Source: Devosia sp. FJ2-5-3
GTDB taxonomy: Bacteria; Pseudomonadota; Alphaproteobacteria; Rhizobiales; Devosiaceae
Assembly: GCF_029201545.1 (NCBI RefSeq)
Contig: NZ_CP104007.1
Coordinates: forward strand, 1,460,501 to 1,524,500
Length of the DNA stretch: 64,000 nucleotides
Reading direction: 5' to 3'
The notes beneath the pieces are model-generated. The model saw nothing but the letters and a program-made list of their open reading frames with translations, ran no database searches and was not told the origin of the DNA. Made by a program: the position numbers and the translations under genes. Positions 49,022 through 56,774 of the stretch are shown here, piece after piece (position 1 is the stretch's first letter; each line of letters begins with the position of its first letter).

Positions 49022-49867
49022 CTAGAGGTGCCAGAGGCGCGGCAGATTGCCGGCGCCGGTGAGTTCGATCAGCAGGGGGATGATGAGACGGCGAAGCGCA
49101 AGCCCGGTCGGGGCGCTGGCGCGCACCACGAGACGCTCGCCGATCTGGCTGGCGGCGATGTTCGCGTCCGGCGGCAAGGCGGTGCGGATGTGCGCCAGGC
49201 GCTGCGCTGCGCGGTCGGCGTCTGCAGCAAGGTGTACAATGGTCGCGATGGCGCGGTCGCCGTCCAGGAGGGAGAGTGCGTCGCGTTCCCTGTCGGTGCC
49301 ATCGAGACGGGTGGCTTCGGCATGGACCAGTCGGCCGCAGCGGCGGATGCGCCAATTGTCGGTAAAGACGGCGTCACGCGCTTCTTCCCCCATGGCATCG
49401 CGCCCCAGCAGTACCGCTTCGATGGCGGTTAGTGTTGCGCCTTCGTCGAGATCGATTTGGAGCGTGCGGGCGAGGCGGCTGCCGGCAAAAAGGATGGTTT
49501 CCTGCGGGAGCCAGTCGAGATGGGCGTCGCGGCCGATCTTGAGGCTCGTGGTGACCTCGGCCATTGCGCCTGTGGAGCGGTAGCTGCGTTCGCAGGCCTG
49601 GGTGGTGAGGATCATCTGGCCGCCGGCAGCCACTTCTGCACCCCATTCGATAACGTCACCGCCGGTTAGTCCACCGGCAGTATTGATGAGGACGGCTTCG
49701 AGTGCGTTTGAATGTGTCCGCGGCAGGCGGATCTTCGCGCAACCGTCCTGATAGAGTTGATCAAGACATGTCTTGCCGTCGCGAAGATATGTAACGACGC
49801 GTCCGGTTCCACGCGCTCGTTGCATTTTTTGTTGATCGAAAACATGTTCGAAAGCTGCAGTCTTCAT
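49022..49867 (-). CDS. ureD: Urease accessory protein UreD
   Basis: 281 residues. NTAGGLTGGDVIEWGAEVAAGGQMILTTQACERSYRS-type core is present, with LDWLPQETILFAGSRL in the middle and LIPLLIELTGAGNLPRLWHL at the end. It binds apo-urease and, with UreF and UreG, forms the nickel-insertion complex. It is the first gene of the urease operon. The divergent small secreted protein gene starts 78 bases away, so both promoters lie in that short gap or inside the coding ends. Confidence 0.94.
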   Translation of the reverse strand: MKTAAFEHVFDQQKMQRARGTGRVVTYLRDGKTCLDQLYQDGCAKIRLPRTHSNALEAVLINTAGGLTGGDVIEWGAEVAAGGQMILTTQACERSYRSTGAMAEVTTSLKIGRDAHLDWLPQETILFAGSRLARTLQIDLDEGATLTAIEAVLLGRDAMGEEARDAVFTDNWRIRRCGRLVHAEATRLDGTDRERDALSLLDGDRAIATIVHLAADADRAAQRLAHIRTALPPDANIAASQIGERLVVRASAPTGLALRRLIIPLLIELTGAGNLPRLWHL

Positions 49868-49944
49868 TGCAACGATCCAAAGGAAAGCTCGTTAGTTACA
49901 TGAGCAAACGCTCTTTGATAGCGAAATTTCAAGAGGTTATAGGC

Positions 49945-50295
49945 ATGAACATCAAATCTGCACTCTCTATTCTCGCCCTGAGCACAAGCCTTGCATTTAC
50001 CGGTTCGGTAATGGCGCAGACGTCCATCAACGGTGTTGACGTGAGCGATGCCGACCTGCCTGCCGTCCAGGAACGCTGCGACCAGCTGCTGGTTGCTGAC
50101 ACCACCGCATCCACCAGCACTGCGACGGAAAGTTCCGAGCCTGACAGCAACGCTTCCGACGATTCGTCCGGCGCTGCTGATGCAACCATCGAGGATGCGC
50201 CGGCCGTTAACGAGATGGCCAATATGACCAGCACGATCGACCTCGATACCATTGATCTCCAGGCTTGCCTGGATGCGGGTCTCGTCACCCGCTAA
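49945..50295 (+). CDS. Small secreted acidic protein of unknown function
   Basis: 116 residues with a clear signal peptide (IKSALSILALSTSLAFTGSVMA) cut before QTSING. The mature part is rich in Asp, Ser, Thr and Ala (TTASTSTATESSEPDSNASDD-type middle) and ends in DLQACLDAGLVTR; two Cys residues (ERCDQL, LQACLD) could form a disulfide. AGAGG precedes the ATG. Not recognised. It is the only plus-strand gene between the urease and urt operons and is closed by its own terminator, so it is expressed separately. Confidence 0.7.
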   Translation: MNIKSALSILALSTSLAFTGSVMAQTSINGVDVSDADLPAVQERCDQLLVADTTASTSTATESSEPDSNASDDSSGAADATIEDAPAVNEMANMTSTIDLDTIDLQACLDAGLVTR

Positions 50296-50320
50296 GGCGC
50301 AGTCCATCTGTTCCTTTCAG

Positions 50321-50346
50321 GGCGCCCGGCTTGCCGGGTGCCTTTT
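50321..50346 (+). terminator. Rho-independent terminator after the small secreted protein gene
   Basis: GGCGCCCGG (50321-50329) pairs with CCGGGTGCC (50334-50342), with one G-T pair and a short loop, and is followed by TTTT. It lies 26 bases after the stop and directly before the end of the convergent urtE. Confidence 0.8.
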
Positions 50347-50351
50347 CATGT

Positions 50352-51056
50352 CTAGACCATCAGGTGTTGACGTATTTCGGGCCGGTCCAGATCCTGGGCA
50401 GGCCCGCTATGCATGATCTCGCCGCGATCCATGACGTAGATATCGTCGGCGATCTCGCGGCAGAAATCGAGAAACTGTTCGACCAGAAGGATGGTCATGC
50501 CCTTCTCGTCGCGCAGGAACTGCAGCGCCCGCCCGATATCCTTGATGATCGAGGGCTGGATGCCTTCGGTGGGTTCATCAAGAACGAGCAGGGTGGGACG
50601 GGTGACGAGCGCTCGCGCAATGGCCAATTGCTGTTGCTGGCCGCCGGAGAGATCGCCGCCGCGCCGGTTGAGCATGGCCTTCAAAACCGGGAAAAGCTCG
50701 AAGATATAGTCTGGAATGTTTCGGTCGGCGCGGGCGAGACCGGCGAAGCCGGTTTCGAGGTTTTCGCGAACCGTCAGCAGCGGAAAAATCTCACGGCCTT
50801 GCGGGACATAACCCAGTCCCATGCGCGCGCGTTTGTAGGGTGGCGCTTTTTTAAGCAGCTCGCTGCCGAAAATAACGGCACCGGATGAGATATGGTTGAT
50901 GCCGGCGATGGCGCGGATGGTCGAGGACTTTCCGACGCCATTGCGGCCGAGAATGGCGGTGATCCGGCCGGGACGGCACTCGATGGAAACGCCCTTGAGC
51001 GCCTGAGCCGCGCCATAGTGGAGGTCGATGGCGTCGAGAGAGAGCGCAGCGTTCAT
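50352..51056 (-). CDS. urtE: Urea ABC transporter ATP-binding protein UrtE
   Basis: 234 residues from the ATG at 51056. Walker A GRNGVGKSS, signature LSGGQQQQLAIARAL and Walker B LLVLDEPTEGIQPSIIKDIG; the GIQPSII stretch is characteristic of the urea branch rather than of LivF. Upstream in-frame sequence to 51182 is repeat DNA, not coding. Together with UrtD it powers high-affinity urea import. It is the last gene of the urt operon. Confidence 0.93.
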   Translation of the reverse strand: MNAALSLDAIDLHYGAAQALKGVSIECRPGRITAILGRNGVGKSSTIRAIAGINHISSGAVIFGSELLKKAPPYKRARMGLGYVPQGREIFPLLTVRENLETGFAGLARADRNIPDYIFELFPVLKAMLNRRGGDLSGGQQQQLAIARALVTRPTLLVLDEPTEGIQPSIIKDIGRALQFLRDEKGMTILLVEQFLDFCREIADDIYVMDRGEIMHSGPAQDLDRPEIRQHLMV

Positions 51057-51082
51057 TCTATGCCTCCGCAACCACCGGCCAA

Positions 51083-51119
51083 ACTCCCTCCTCCTTGCGG
51101 GGAGGGTCGGGGTGGGGGG
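51083..51119 (-). repeat. Dispersed palindromic repeat, type b variant
   Basis: CTCCCTCCTCCTTGCGGGGAGGG followed by TCGGGGTGGGGGG. Its reverse complement matches the CCCACCC-TCCCTCCCC-ACAAGGGGGAGGGAG unit seen at 53231 and 55034. It lies in the 184-base gap between urtD and urtE and can fold as a hairpin in the mRNA. Confidence 0.7.
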
Positions 51120-51169
51120 ATGAGTGCCTCGAAAGTTGACTGACAGATCAAAGGTTTGGGTGCGGCAAG

Positions 51170-51210
51170 CACCCCCTCCCAACCTCCCCCGTCGAGGGGG
51201 AGGAGCTGCC
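51170..51210. repeat. Dispersed palindromic repeat, type c
   Basis: CACCCCCTCCCAACCTCCCCC-GTCG-AGGGGGAGGAGCTGC is nearly identical to the copy at 55110-55150. CCTCCCCC and GGGGGAGG form the stem. It lies in the urtD-urtE gap. Confidence 0.75.
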
Positions 51211-51240
51211 TCGGGTATGCCGAAAGCTCATAAGTCATCC

Positions 51241-51990
51241 TCATCTCCCCAAATAGCGTTCGATAACAACGGGATTGGCGCTGACCTGATCGAGGGAGCC
51301 CTCTGCCAGCACCGAACCTTCGGCAAGGCAGATCACTCGCGAGCCCAGCGCGCGCACGAAGCTCATGTCGTGCTCGACGACGACGACAGAGCGGGTCTGG
51401 GCGATGTGCTTGAGCAGTTTTGCGGTCTCTTCGGTTTCGCTGTCGGTCATGCCCGCCACTGGTTCATCGACCAGGAGGAGCTTCGGATCCTGTGCAAGCA
51501 GCATGCCAATCTCGAGCCATTGCTTCTGCCCGTGGCTGAGATTGGCGGCGAGCTCGTGTTGGCGATGAGCGAGGCGCACTGTGTAGAGGATCTCGGTGAT
51601 GCGGGCCTTGTCGGCGGCGTCGGGCGTGTAGAAGAGCGTGGCAAAGATGCCGCGCGGCTTTTTCAGCGCCATTTCGAGATTGTCCCAGACCGTATGACTT
51701 TCGAACACGGTGGGTTTCTGGAATTTGCGGCCAATGCCGAGATTGGCGATCCCGGCTTCATCGAGCCGCGTGAGGTCGGTGCGGCCGTCGAACAGCACCT
51801 CGCCGGCATCGGGGCGAGTCTTGCCGGTGATGATGTCCATCATCGTGGTCTTGCCGGCGCCATTGGGGCCGATAATGGCCAGCATTTCCGCGGGTCTGAC
51901 GATGATGGAGAGGCCGTTGATCGCCTTGAACCCGTCGAAGGCGACCGAAACGCCATCGAGGTAAAGCATGGTTTCCTGGGCCTTGTGCAT
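51241..51990 (-). CDS. urtD: Urea ABC transporter ATP-binding protein UrtD
   Basis: 249 residues from the ATG at 51990, with GGAG 7-8 bases upstream. Walker A GPNGAGKTTMMDIITGKTRPD, where the MDIITGKTRPD stretch is typical of UrtD, then IGRKFQKPTVFESHTVWDNL, LSHGQKQWLEIG and LLVDEPVAGMTDSETEETA. It pairs with UrtE. The start lies 5 bases after the urtC stop. Confidence 0.94.
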   Translation of the reverse strand: MHKAQETMLYLDGVSVAFDGFKAINGLSIIVRPAEMLAIIGPNGAGKTTMMDIITGKTRPDAGEVLFDGRTDLTRLDEAGIANLGIGRKFQKPTVFESHTVWDNLEMALKKPRGIFATLFYTPDAADKARITEILYTVRLAHRQHELAANLSHGQKQWLEIGMLLAQDPKLLLVDEPVAGMTDSETEETAKLLKHIAQTRSVVVVEHDMSFVRALGSRVICLAEGSVLAEGSLDQVSANPVVIERYLGR

Positions 51991-51995
51991 GGTTC

Positions 51996-53201
51996 TCACT
52001 CCGCCGGACGGGGTTGAGGGGAAGTGCCGAAGCTGGCGGGGTCTTCGCCGCGCTCCATGTCGGCAGAGGCGCTGGGTTTCGGAGCGGCAGGTGTTTCGGC
52101 GCGGATGGTACGGCGTCTGCCCATGATCTGTTTCCAGAGGCCGACAATTCCTTTGGGTAGGAAGAGGGTGACGAAGATGAAGAGCGCGCCAAGGGCGAAG
52201 AGCCAATATTCGGGTAGCGCCGATGTGAACCAGGATTTGCCGAGATTGACCACGATGGCGCCGATGATCGGGCCGATGAGGGTGCCGCGACCGCCGACGG
52301 CCGCCCAGATCACAACCTCGATGGAATTGCCCGGTTCAAACTCGCCGGGATTGATGATGCCCACCTGCGGCACATAGAGCGCCCCGGCAATGCCGGCCAT
52401 GATGGCGGAGACGGTGAAGGCGAAAAGTTTTACGTATTCAACGCGGTAGCCAAGGAAGCGGGTGCGGCTCTCGGCATCGCGCACGGCGACCATGACCTTG
52501 CCGAGCTTGGAATTGACGATCATCGAGCAGACCAGCACCGAGAGCGCGAGGGTGATTGCGGTGGCGGCGAAGAGGGCGGCGCGGGTGGTCTGCGCCTGGA
52601 CCGGCGCGCCGAGGATTTCCTTGAAGTCGGTGAGCCCGTTATTGCCGCCAAAGCCCATATCGTTGCGGAAGAAGGCGAGCAGCAGGGCGAAGGTCATCGC
52701 CTGGGTGATGATCGAGAGATAGACGCCGGTGACGCGGCTACGGAAGGCAAAGAAGCCGAAGATAAAGGCGAGGAGGCCGGGGACCAAGACCACCATGACC
52801 ATGGCAAACCAGAAATTATCGAAGCCCTGCCAATACCATGGCAGCTCTTTCCAGTTGAGGAACACCATGAAGTCCGGCAGGTTCGCATTGCCATAGACGC
52901 CGCGGCTGCCGATCTGGCGCATGAGATACATGCCCATGGCATAGCCGCCGAGCGCGAAGAAGGCGCCGTGACCGAGCGAGAGAATGCCGCAATAGCCCCA
53001 CACCAGATCGAGCGCGAGCGCGAGGATGGCGTAGCTGAGATATTTGCCGAAGAGCGAGACCATATAGGTCGGGACGTGGCCGAAATTTCCCGGCGGGATC
53101 AGAAGGTTGGCCATGGGCACGAGGATCGCGACGGCGAGGAAGATGCCGATGACCCAGATGGCCTTTTTGTCGAGGGCGCGGAACAGGGCTTGGGTCAGCA
53201 T
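51996..53201 (-). CDS. urtC: Urea ABC transporter permease UrtC
   Basis: 401 residues, LivM-type permease with eight to ten membrane segments. DLVWGYCGILSLGHGAFFALGGYAMGMYLMR is the family signature, and GRGTLIGPIIGAIVVNLGKSWFT is the conserved late helix. The last 45 residues are a charged tail (ETPAAPKPSASADMERGED-type). It forms the membrane channel with UrtB. AGGAG precedes the ATG by 9 bases. Confidence 0.93.
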   Translation of the reverse strand: MLTQALFRALDKKAIWVIGIFLAVAILVPMANLLIPPGNFGHVPTYMVSLFGKYLSYAILALALDLVWGYCGILSLGHGAFFALGGYAMGMYLMRQIGSRGVYGNANLPDFMVFLNWKELPWYWQGFDNFWFAMVMVVLVPGLLAFIFGFFAFRSRVTGVYLSIITQAMTFALLLAFFRNDMGFGGNNGLTDFKEILGAPVQAQTTRAALFAATAITLALSVLVCSMIVNSKLGKVMVAVRDAESRTRFLGYRVEYVKLFAFTVSAIMAGIAGALYVPQVGIINPGEFEPGNSIEVVIWAAVGGRGTLIGPIIGAIVVNLGKSWFTSALPEYWLFALGALFIFVTLFLPKGIVGLWKQIMGRRRTIRAETPAAPKPSASADMERGEDPASFGTSPQPRPAE

Positions 53202-53230
53202 GGGGAAGAACTCCTATTCAGTGCGTATGG

Positions 53231-53275
53231 CCCACCCCCACCCTTGATCCCTCCCCACAAGGGGGAGGGAGACGA
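53231..53275. repeat. Dispersed palindromic repeat, type b
   Basis: CCCACCCCCACCCTTGATCCCTCCCCACAAGGGGGAGGGAGACGAAGGGG-type unit between urtB and urtC; the core CCCTCCCC-ACAA-GGGGGAGGG forms the stem. It matches the copy at 55034-55073. Confidence 0.75.
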
Positions 53276-53310
53276 AGGGGCCGCGTATTTGGTGATCAAA
53301 AGGCCCAAAA

Positions 53311-54909
53311 TCATTGCTCCACCGCCCGGCCCTTGAGGGCGAAGAGGCCGCGCGGGCGGCGCTGGATGAAGAGGATGATGAGGACCAGAATGATGATCTT
53401 GCCCAGGACGGCGCCGGCATAGGGCTCGAGAAATTTGTTGGCGATACCGAGAGTTAGCGCGCCCACCAGGGTGCCCCAGAGATTGCCGACACCGCCGAAG
53501 ACCACGACCATGAAGCTGTCGATGATGTAGTTCTGCCCCAGGTTTGGAGAGATGTTGTCGATCTGGGTGAGGGCGACGCCGGCGAGGCCGGCGATGCCGG
53601 AGCCGAGGCCGAAGGTCATGGCGTCGACGAAGGGGGTGCGGATGCCCATGGAGGAGGCCATGCGGCGATTCTGGGTGACGGCCCGCATCTGCAGCCCAAG
53701 TGCGGTTCGATTGAGGACGAGCAGCAGGGTTGCGAAGACCAGCAGCGCGAAGATGACGATCCAGAACCGGCCGTAAGTGATGGAAAGTCCAAAGAAATCG
53801 ACCGAACCGGACATCCAGGTGGGGGCGATGACTATCTGGTTGGTGGGGCCGAAAATGGAGCGGATTGTCTGCTGCAGGATCAGCGACAGACCCCAGGTGG
53901 CGAGGAGGGTTTCGAGGGGACGGCCATAGAGCCAGCGGATGATGCCGCGTTCGATGCCAACCCCGATGGCGCCGGTGACGAGGAAGGCGGCGGGCAGGGC
54001 GATGAGGAGGGAATAGTCGAGCAGAAACGGGAAGTTAGTGCGGATCACCAGCTGGACGAGGAAGGTGGTGTAGGCCCCGAGCATGACCATTTCGCCGTGG
54101 GCCATGTTGATGACGCCCATGACGCCGAAAGTGATGGCGAGACCGATGGCGGCGAGGAGGAGAACCGAGCCTAAGGATATGCCAAACCACACATTTTGCA
54201 GCGCGTCGCGGACCGATTTGGCCTGCTGGAGGCCGGCGAGCGCGGCGTTGATGCTGGTGGCCAATTCGGGCGGCGCATCTTGTAGCGCCAGGGTCAAATT
54301 GGTTAGCGCAATGTTAGCATTTCCCGCAGCAATCCGCGAAACTGCGGCCTGTCTGTCGCTGATCGCGGCATCATTGTCGCGGAGGACAATGACGGCGCGC
54401 GCCGTCTCCATGGTGTCGCGGATCGCGGCGTCGGTTTCGGCTGAAATGGCCTCGTCGAGGATGGGCAGATTGGCCGGGTCGGGATTGGCGAGGAGCTGGG
54501 CGGCGGCCGAACGGCGCCGCGCGGGATCGTCACTCATCAGCGTCATGCCCGAGAGCGCGGTGGCGATGTCGCGGCGGAGACCATTATTGACGCGGATGCG
54601 GGAGAGGTCGGCATCGGGGCCGAGTTCAATGGCCTCGCCGGTCATTGGGTCGGTGATCCGTTTGCCGGTCTCTATGACAACGCGGCCGGAGGTGTCGTCG
54701 ACATAGAGATTGCCGTCGGCGAGGGCGGTGAGGGCAGGAATGATGGTGGGGTCGCCGGTTGCGGCGAGGTCGGTGACGAGGGCGCCCAGTTCCTTGAGGC
54801 TGGCGTCGCCCATGGATTGCACCAGGGCGGGGATGTCGGTCTGGGCCTGCGCGGTGGCCGGGAAGAGAAGCGACAGGGCCAGGAGCGCGAGGCGGAGGAA
54901 ATTGGTCAT
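53311..54909 (-). CDS. urtB: Urea ABC transporter permease UrtB
   Basis: 532 residues. A signal peptide (LRLALLALSLLFPATAQA) and a soluble helical domain of about 210 residues with HEAT-like repeats precede the LivH-type permease (from about residue 240: SLGSVLLLAAIGLAITFGVMGVINMAHGEMVM). This long form is usual for UrtB in many proteobacteria. QIDNISPNLGQNYIIDSFMVVVFGGVGNLWGT is typical of the urea branch. Forms the channel with UrtC; the N-domain should face the periplasm and may contact UrtA. Confidence 0.93.
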   Translation of the reverse strand: MTNFLRLALLALSLLFPATAQAQTDIPALVQSMGDASLKELGALVTDLAATGDPTIIPALTALADGNLYVDDTSGRVVIETGKRITDPMTGEAIELGPDADLSRIRVNNGLRRDIATALSGMTLMSDDPARRRSAAAQLLANPDPANLPILDEAISAETDAAIRDTMETARAVIVLRDNDAAISDRQAAVSRIAAGNANIALTNLTLALQDAPPELATSINAALAGLQQAKSVRDALQNVWFGISLGSVLLLAAIGLAITFGVMGVINMAHGEMVMLGAYTTFLVQLVIRTNFPFLLDYSLLIALPAAFLVTGAIGVGIERGIIRWLYGRPLETLLATWGLSLILQQTIRSIFGPTNQIVIAPTWMSGSVDFFGLSITYGRFWIVIFALLVFATLLLVLNRTALGLQMRAVTQNRRMASSMGIRTPFVDAMTFGLGSGIAGLAGVALTQIDNISPNLGQNYIIDSFMVVVFGGVGNLWGTLVGALTLGIANKFLEPYAGAVLGKIIILVLIILFIQRRPRGLFALKGRAVEQ

Positions 54910-55234
54910 CGCTTTGTGTCCTTGTCGGGTCGTCGGAATGCAGTTCGAGTTTTAGGACCCCCACCCGGCCTCCCCCTGCAGGAGGGGGAGGGGTGGATCG
55001 AGTTTGGGGAGAGTTCCGTGGTCGCCCCACGGAACCCCCACCCTCAATCCCTCCCCACAAGGGGGAGGGAGGCGATGGGGCGGCGGTTCGCTCGCCGACT
55101 GGTGGGTGGGGCACCCCCTCCCAACCTCCCCCGTCAAGGGGGAGGTGCTGCATCGCGTTTGGCGAGAGTGCCGTGGCCTTCCCAGGGCCCCCCACCCGGC
55201 CTCCCCCTGAAGGAGGGGGAGGGGAAGAGTGCGC
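54910..55234. repeat. Cluster of four palindromic repeats between urtA and urtB
   Basis: 325 bases without a gene. It holds four hairpin units: type a at 54958-54993 and 55188-55224 (CCCACCCGGCCTCCCCCTG-N-AGGAGGGGGAGGGG), type b at 55034-55073, and type c at 55110-55150. Spacers of about 30-45 bases separate them and include partly repeated sequence (GAGAGTTCCGTGG, GAGAGTGCCGTGG). Each can fold in RNA. The cluster lies just after the binding-protein gene in transcription order, where such hairpins can protect the upstream mRNA. Confidence 0.8.
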
Positions 55235-56539
55235 TTACTTGGAGGCTAGTGCCGAACCGCAGGTTTTGGTTTCGGTGTTGTAGTTGCCGCAGTTGATGGG
55301 GGCGGTCCAATCGGCTTCGAGCATGGCGCTCTCGGGCAGGAAGTCGGACCAGGCGTCGCCGGGGACGAGATCTTCGGTTTCCCAGACCACGAAGAACTGG
55401 CCATCGTCCTGGATTTCACCGATCAGCACCGGCTTGGTGATGTGGTGGTTGGGGAGCATCTTGGCGATGCCGCCGGTGAGGTTCGGCGTTTCGAGGCCGA
55501 CAATGCTGTCGATGACGGCGTCCGCTTCGGTGGAGCCAGCGGCTTCGACGGCCTTGACCCAGAGATTGAAGCCGATGAGGTGGGCTTCCATTGGGTCGTT
55601 GGTGACGCGGTCGGTCGAGCCGATGAATTTCTGCCAATCAGCGATGAAGGCTTCGTTTTCCGGCGTATCGACGCTCATGAAATAGTTCCAGGCGGCGAGG
55701 TGGCCGACCAGCGGAGTGGTGTCGAAGCCGGAGAGTTCCTCTTCGCCGACCGAGAAGGCGACGACGGGAATGTCTTCGGCCTTGATGCCCTGGTTGCCCA
55801 GTTCACGGTAGAACGGCACGTTGGCGTCGCCATTGATGGTCGAGACCACGGCAGTCTTCTTGCCGGTCGAGCCGAAGGCCTTGATGTCGGAGACGATGGT
55901 CTGCCAATCGGAGTGACCGAAGGGCGTGTAGTTGATCAGGATGTCTTCCTTGGCGACACCCTTGTCGAGCAGATATTGCTCGAGGATCTTGTTGGTGGTC
56001 TGCGGATAGACATAGTCGGTGCCCGCCAGGACCCAGCGCTCGACGCCTTCTTCCTCGGCGAGATAATCGACAGCCGGGATGGCCTGCTGGTTGGGCGACG
56101 CGCCGGTGTAGAAGACGTTGCGCTGGCTTTCCTCGCCTTCGTACTGGACGGGGTAGAAGAGTAGCGAATTGAGCTCTTCGAAGACCGGCAGGACCGACTT
56201 GCGGCAGACAGAAGTCCAGCAGCCGAAGACCGCGTCGACATCGTCGACTTCGATCAGCTGGCGCGCGAGTTCGGCGGCCAGCGGCCAGTCGGAGGCAATG
56301 TCGACGACGACGGGTTCGAGTTGCTTGCCGAGCAGGCCGCCCTTGGCGTTCTGCTGCTCGATGAGGAACAGCATGGTGTCCTTGAGCGTGGTTTCCGAGA
56401 TCGCCATGGTGCCCGAGAGCGAATGGAGAATGCCCACCTTGATGGTGTCGTCCTGCGCCATGGCAGGGGTCATCGAAAACGAAAGTCCGCCGGCGAAAGC
56501 CGCGGCAACAATAGCGCTGCGGGCGCTGAGAATGGTCAT
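55235..56539 (-). CDS. urtA: Urea ABC transporter substrate-binding protein UrtA
   Basis: 434 residues from the ATG at 56539, with AGGGGA about 6 bases upstream. Signal peptide SAIVAAAFAGGLSFSMTPAMA, mature start QDDTIKVGILHSLSGTMAISE. GCWTSVCRKSVLPVFEELNSLLFYPVQYEGEE and FYTGASPNQQAIPAVDYL are specific to urea-type binding proteins rather than amino-acid ones. It captures urea in the periplasm. It is the first gene of urtABCDE and is divergent from the permease-kinase gene at 56775. Confidence 0.95.
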   Translation of the reverse strand: MTILSARSAIVAAAFAGGLSFSMTPAMAQDDTIKVGILHSLSGTMAISETTLKDTMLFLIEQQNAKGGLLGKQLEPVVVDIASDWPLAAELARQLIEVDDVDAVFGCWTSVCRKSVLPVFEELNSLLFYPVQYEGEESQRNVFYTGASPNQQAIPAVDYLAEEEGVERWVLAGTDYVYPQTTNKILEQYLLDKGVAKEDILINYTPFGHSDWQTIVSDIKAFGSTGKKTAVVSTINGDANVPFYRELGNQGIKAEDIPVVAFSVGEEELSGFDTTPLVGHLAAWNYFMSVDTPENEAFIADWQKFIGSTDRVTNDPMEAHLIGFNLWVKAVEAAGSTEADAVIDSIVGLETPNLTGGIAKMLPNHHITKPVLIGEIQDDGQFFVVWETEDLVPGDAWSDFLPESAMLEADWTAPINCGNYNTETKTCGSALASK

Positions 56540-56625
56540 GTTTAGTCCCCTGAAAGTTTGTTCCCCGATGACACCAAGGGAGGCGTCTCGGGAGGAGACT
56601 GGAGCGGTTGCGACCAAAGACCCTA

Positions 56626-56641
56626 TACGTCGATTGACGTA
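56626..56641. promoter_or_regulatory. Inverted repeat in the urtA/kinase promoter region, candidate LuxR-type site
   Basis: TACGTC-GATT-GACGTA is a perfect 6-base inverted repeat with a 4-base spacer, 87 bases before urtA and 134 bases before the kinase gene. Size and TAC-N-GTA character fit sites of FixJ/NarL-class regulators. The response regulator encoded at 60130 has such a domain. A TATAGG-like -10 box for urtA lies at its edge on the minus strand. Confidence 0.55.
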
Positions 56642-56774
56642 ACTGCCGCCGAGGCTGCTTCGAGCAATTGCGCCAAGCGCCCGAAAAACCGGGTGATTTG
56701 GCTAAAAAGCGTGCTATTTAAGCGGTGGCAATTTTTTGGGCAGAGGGTGTTTCTGTCTATAAACTGGGCGGAAA

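Noticed and set aside
51057..51182. N-terminal extension of urtE upstream of 51056
   Set aside because: The in-frame stretch is made of the palindromic repeat unit; UrtE proteins begin at the MNAAL-type start.
56672..56720. Possible sigma-54 promoter before the kinase gene
   Set aside because: GG and GC pairs occur but not at the required spacing of the GG-N10-GC element.
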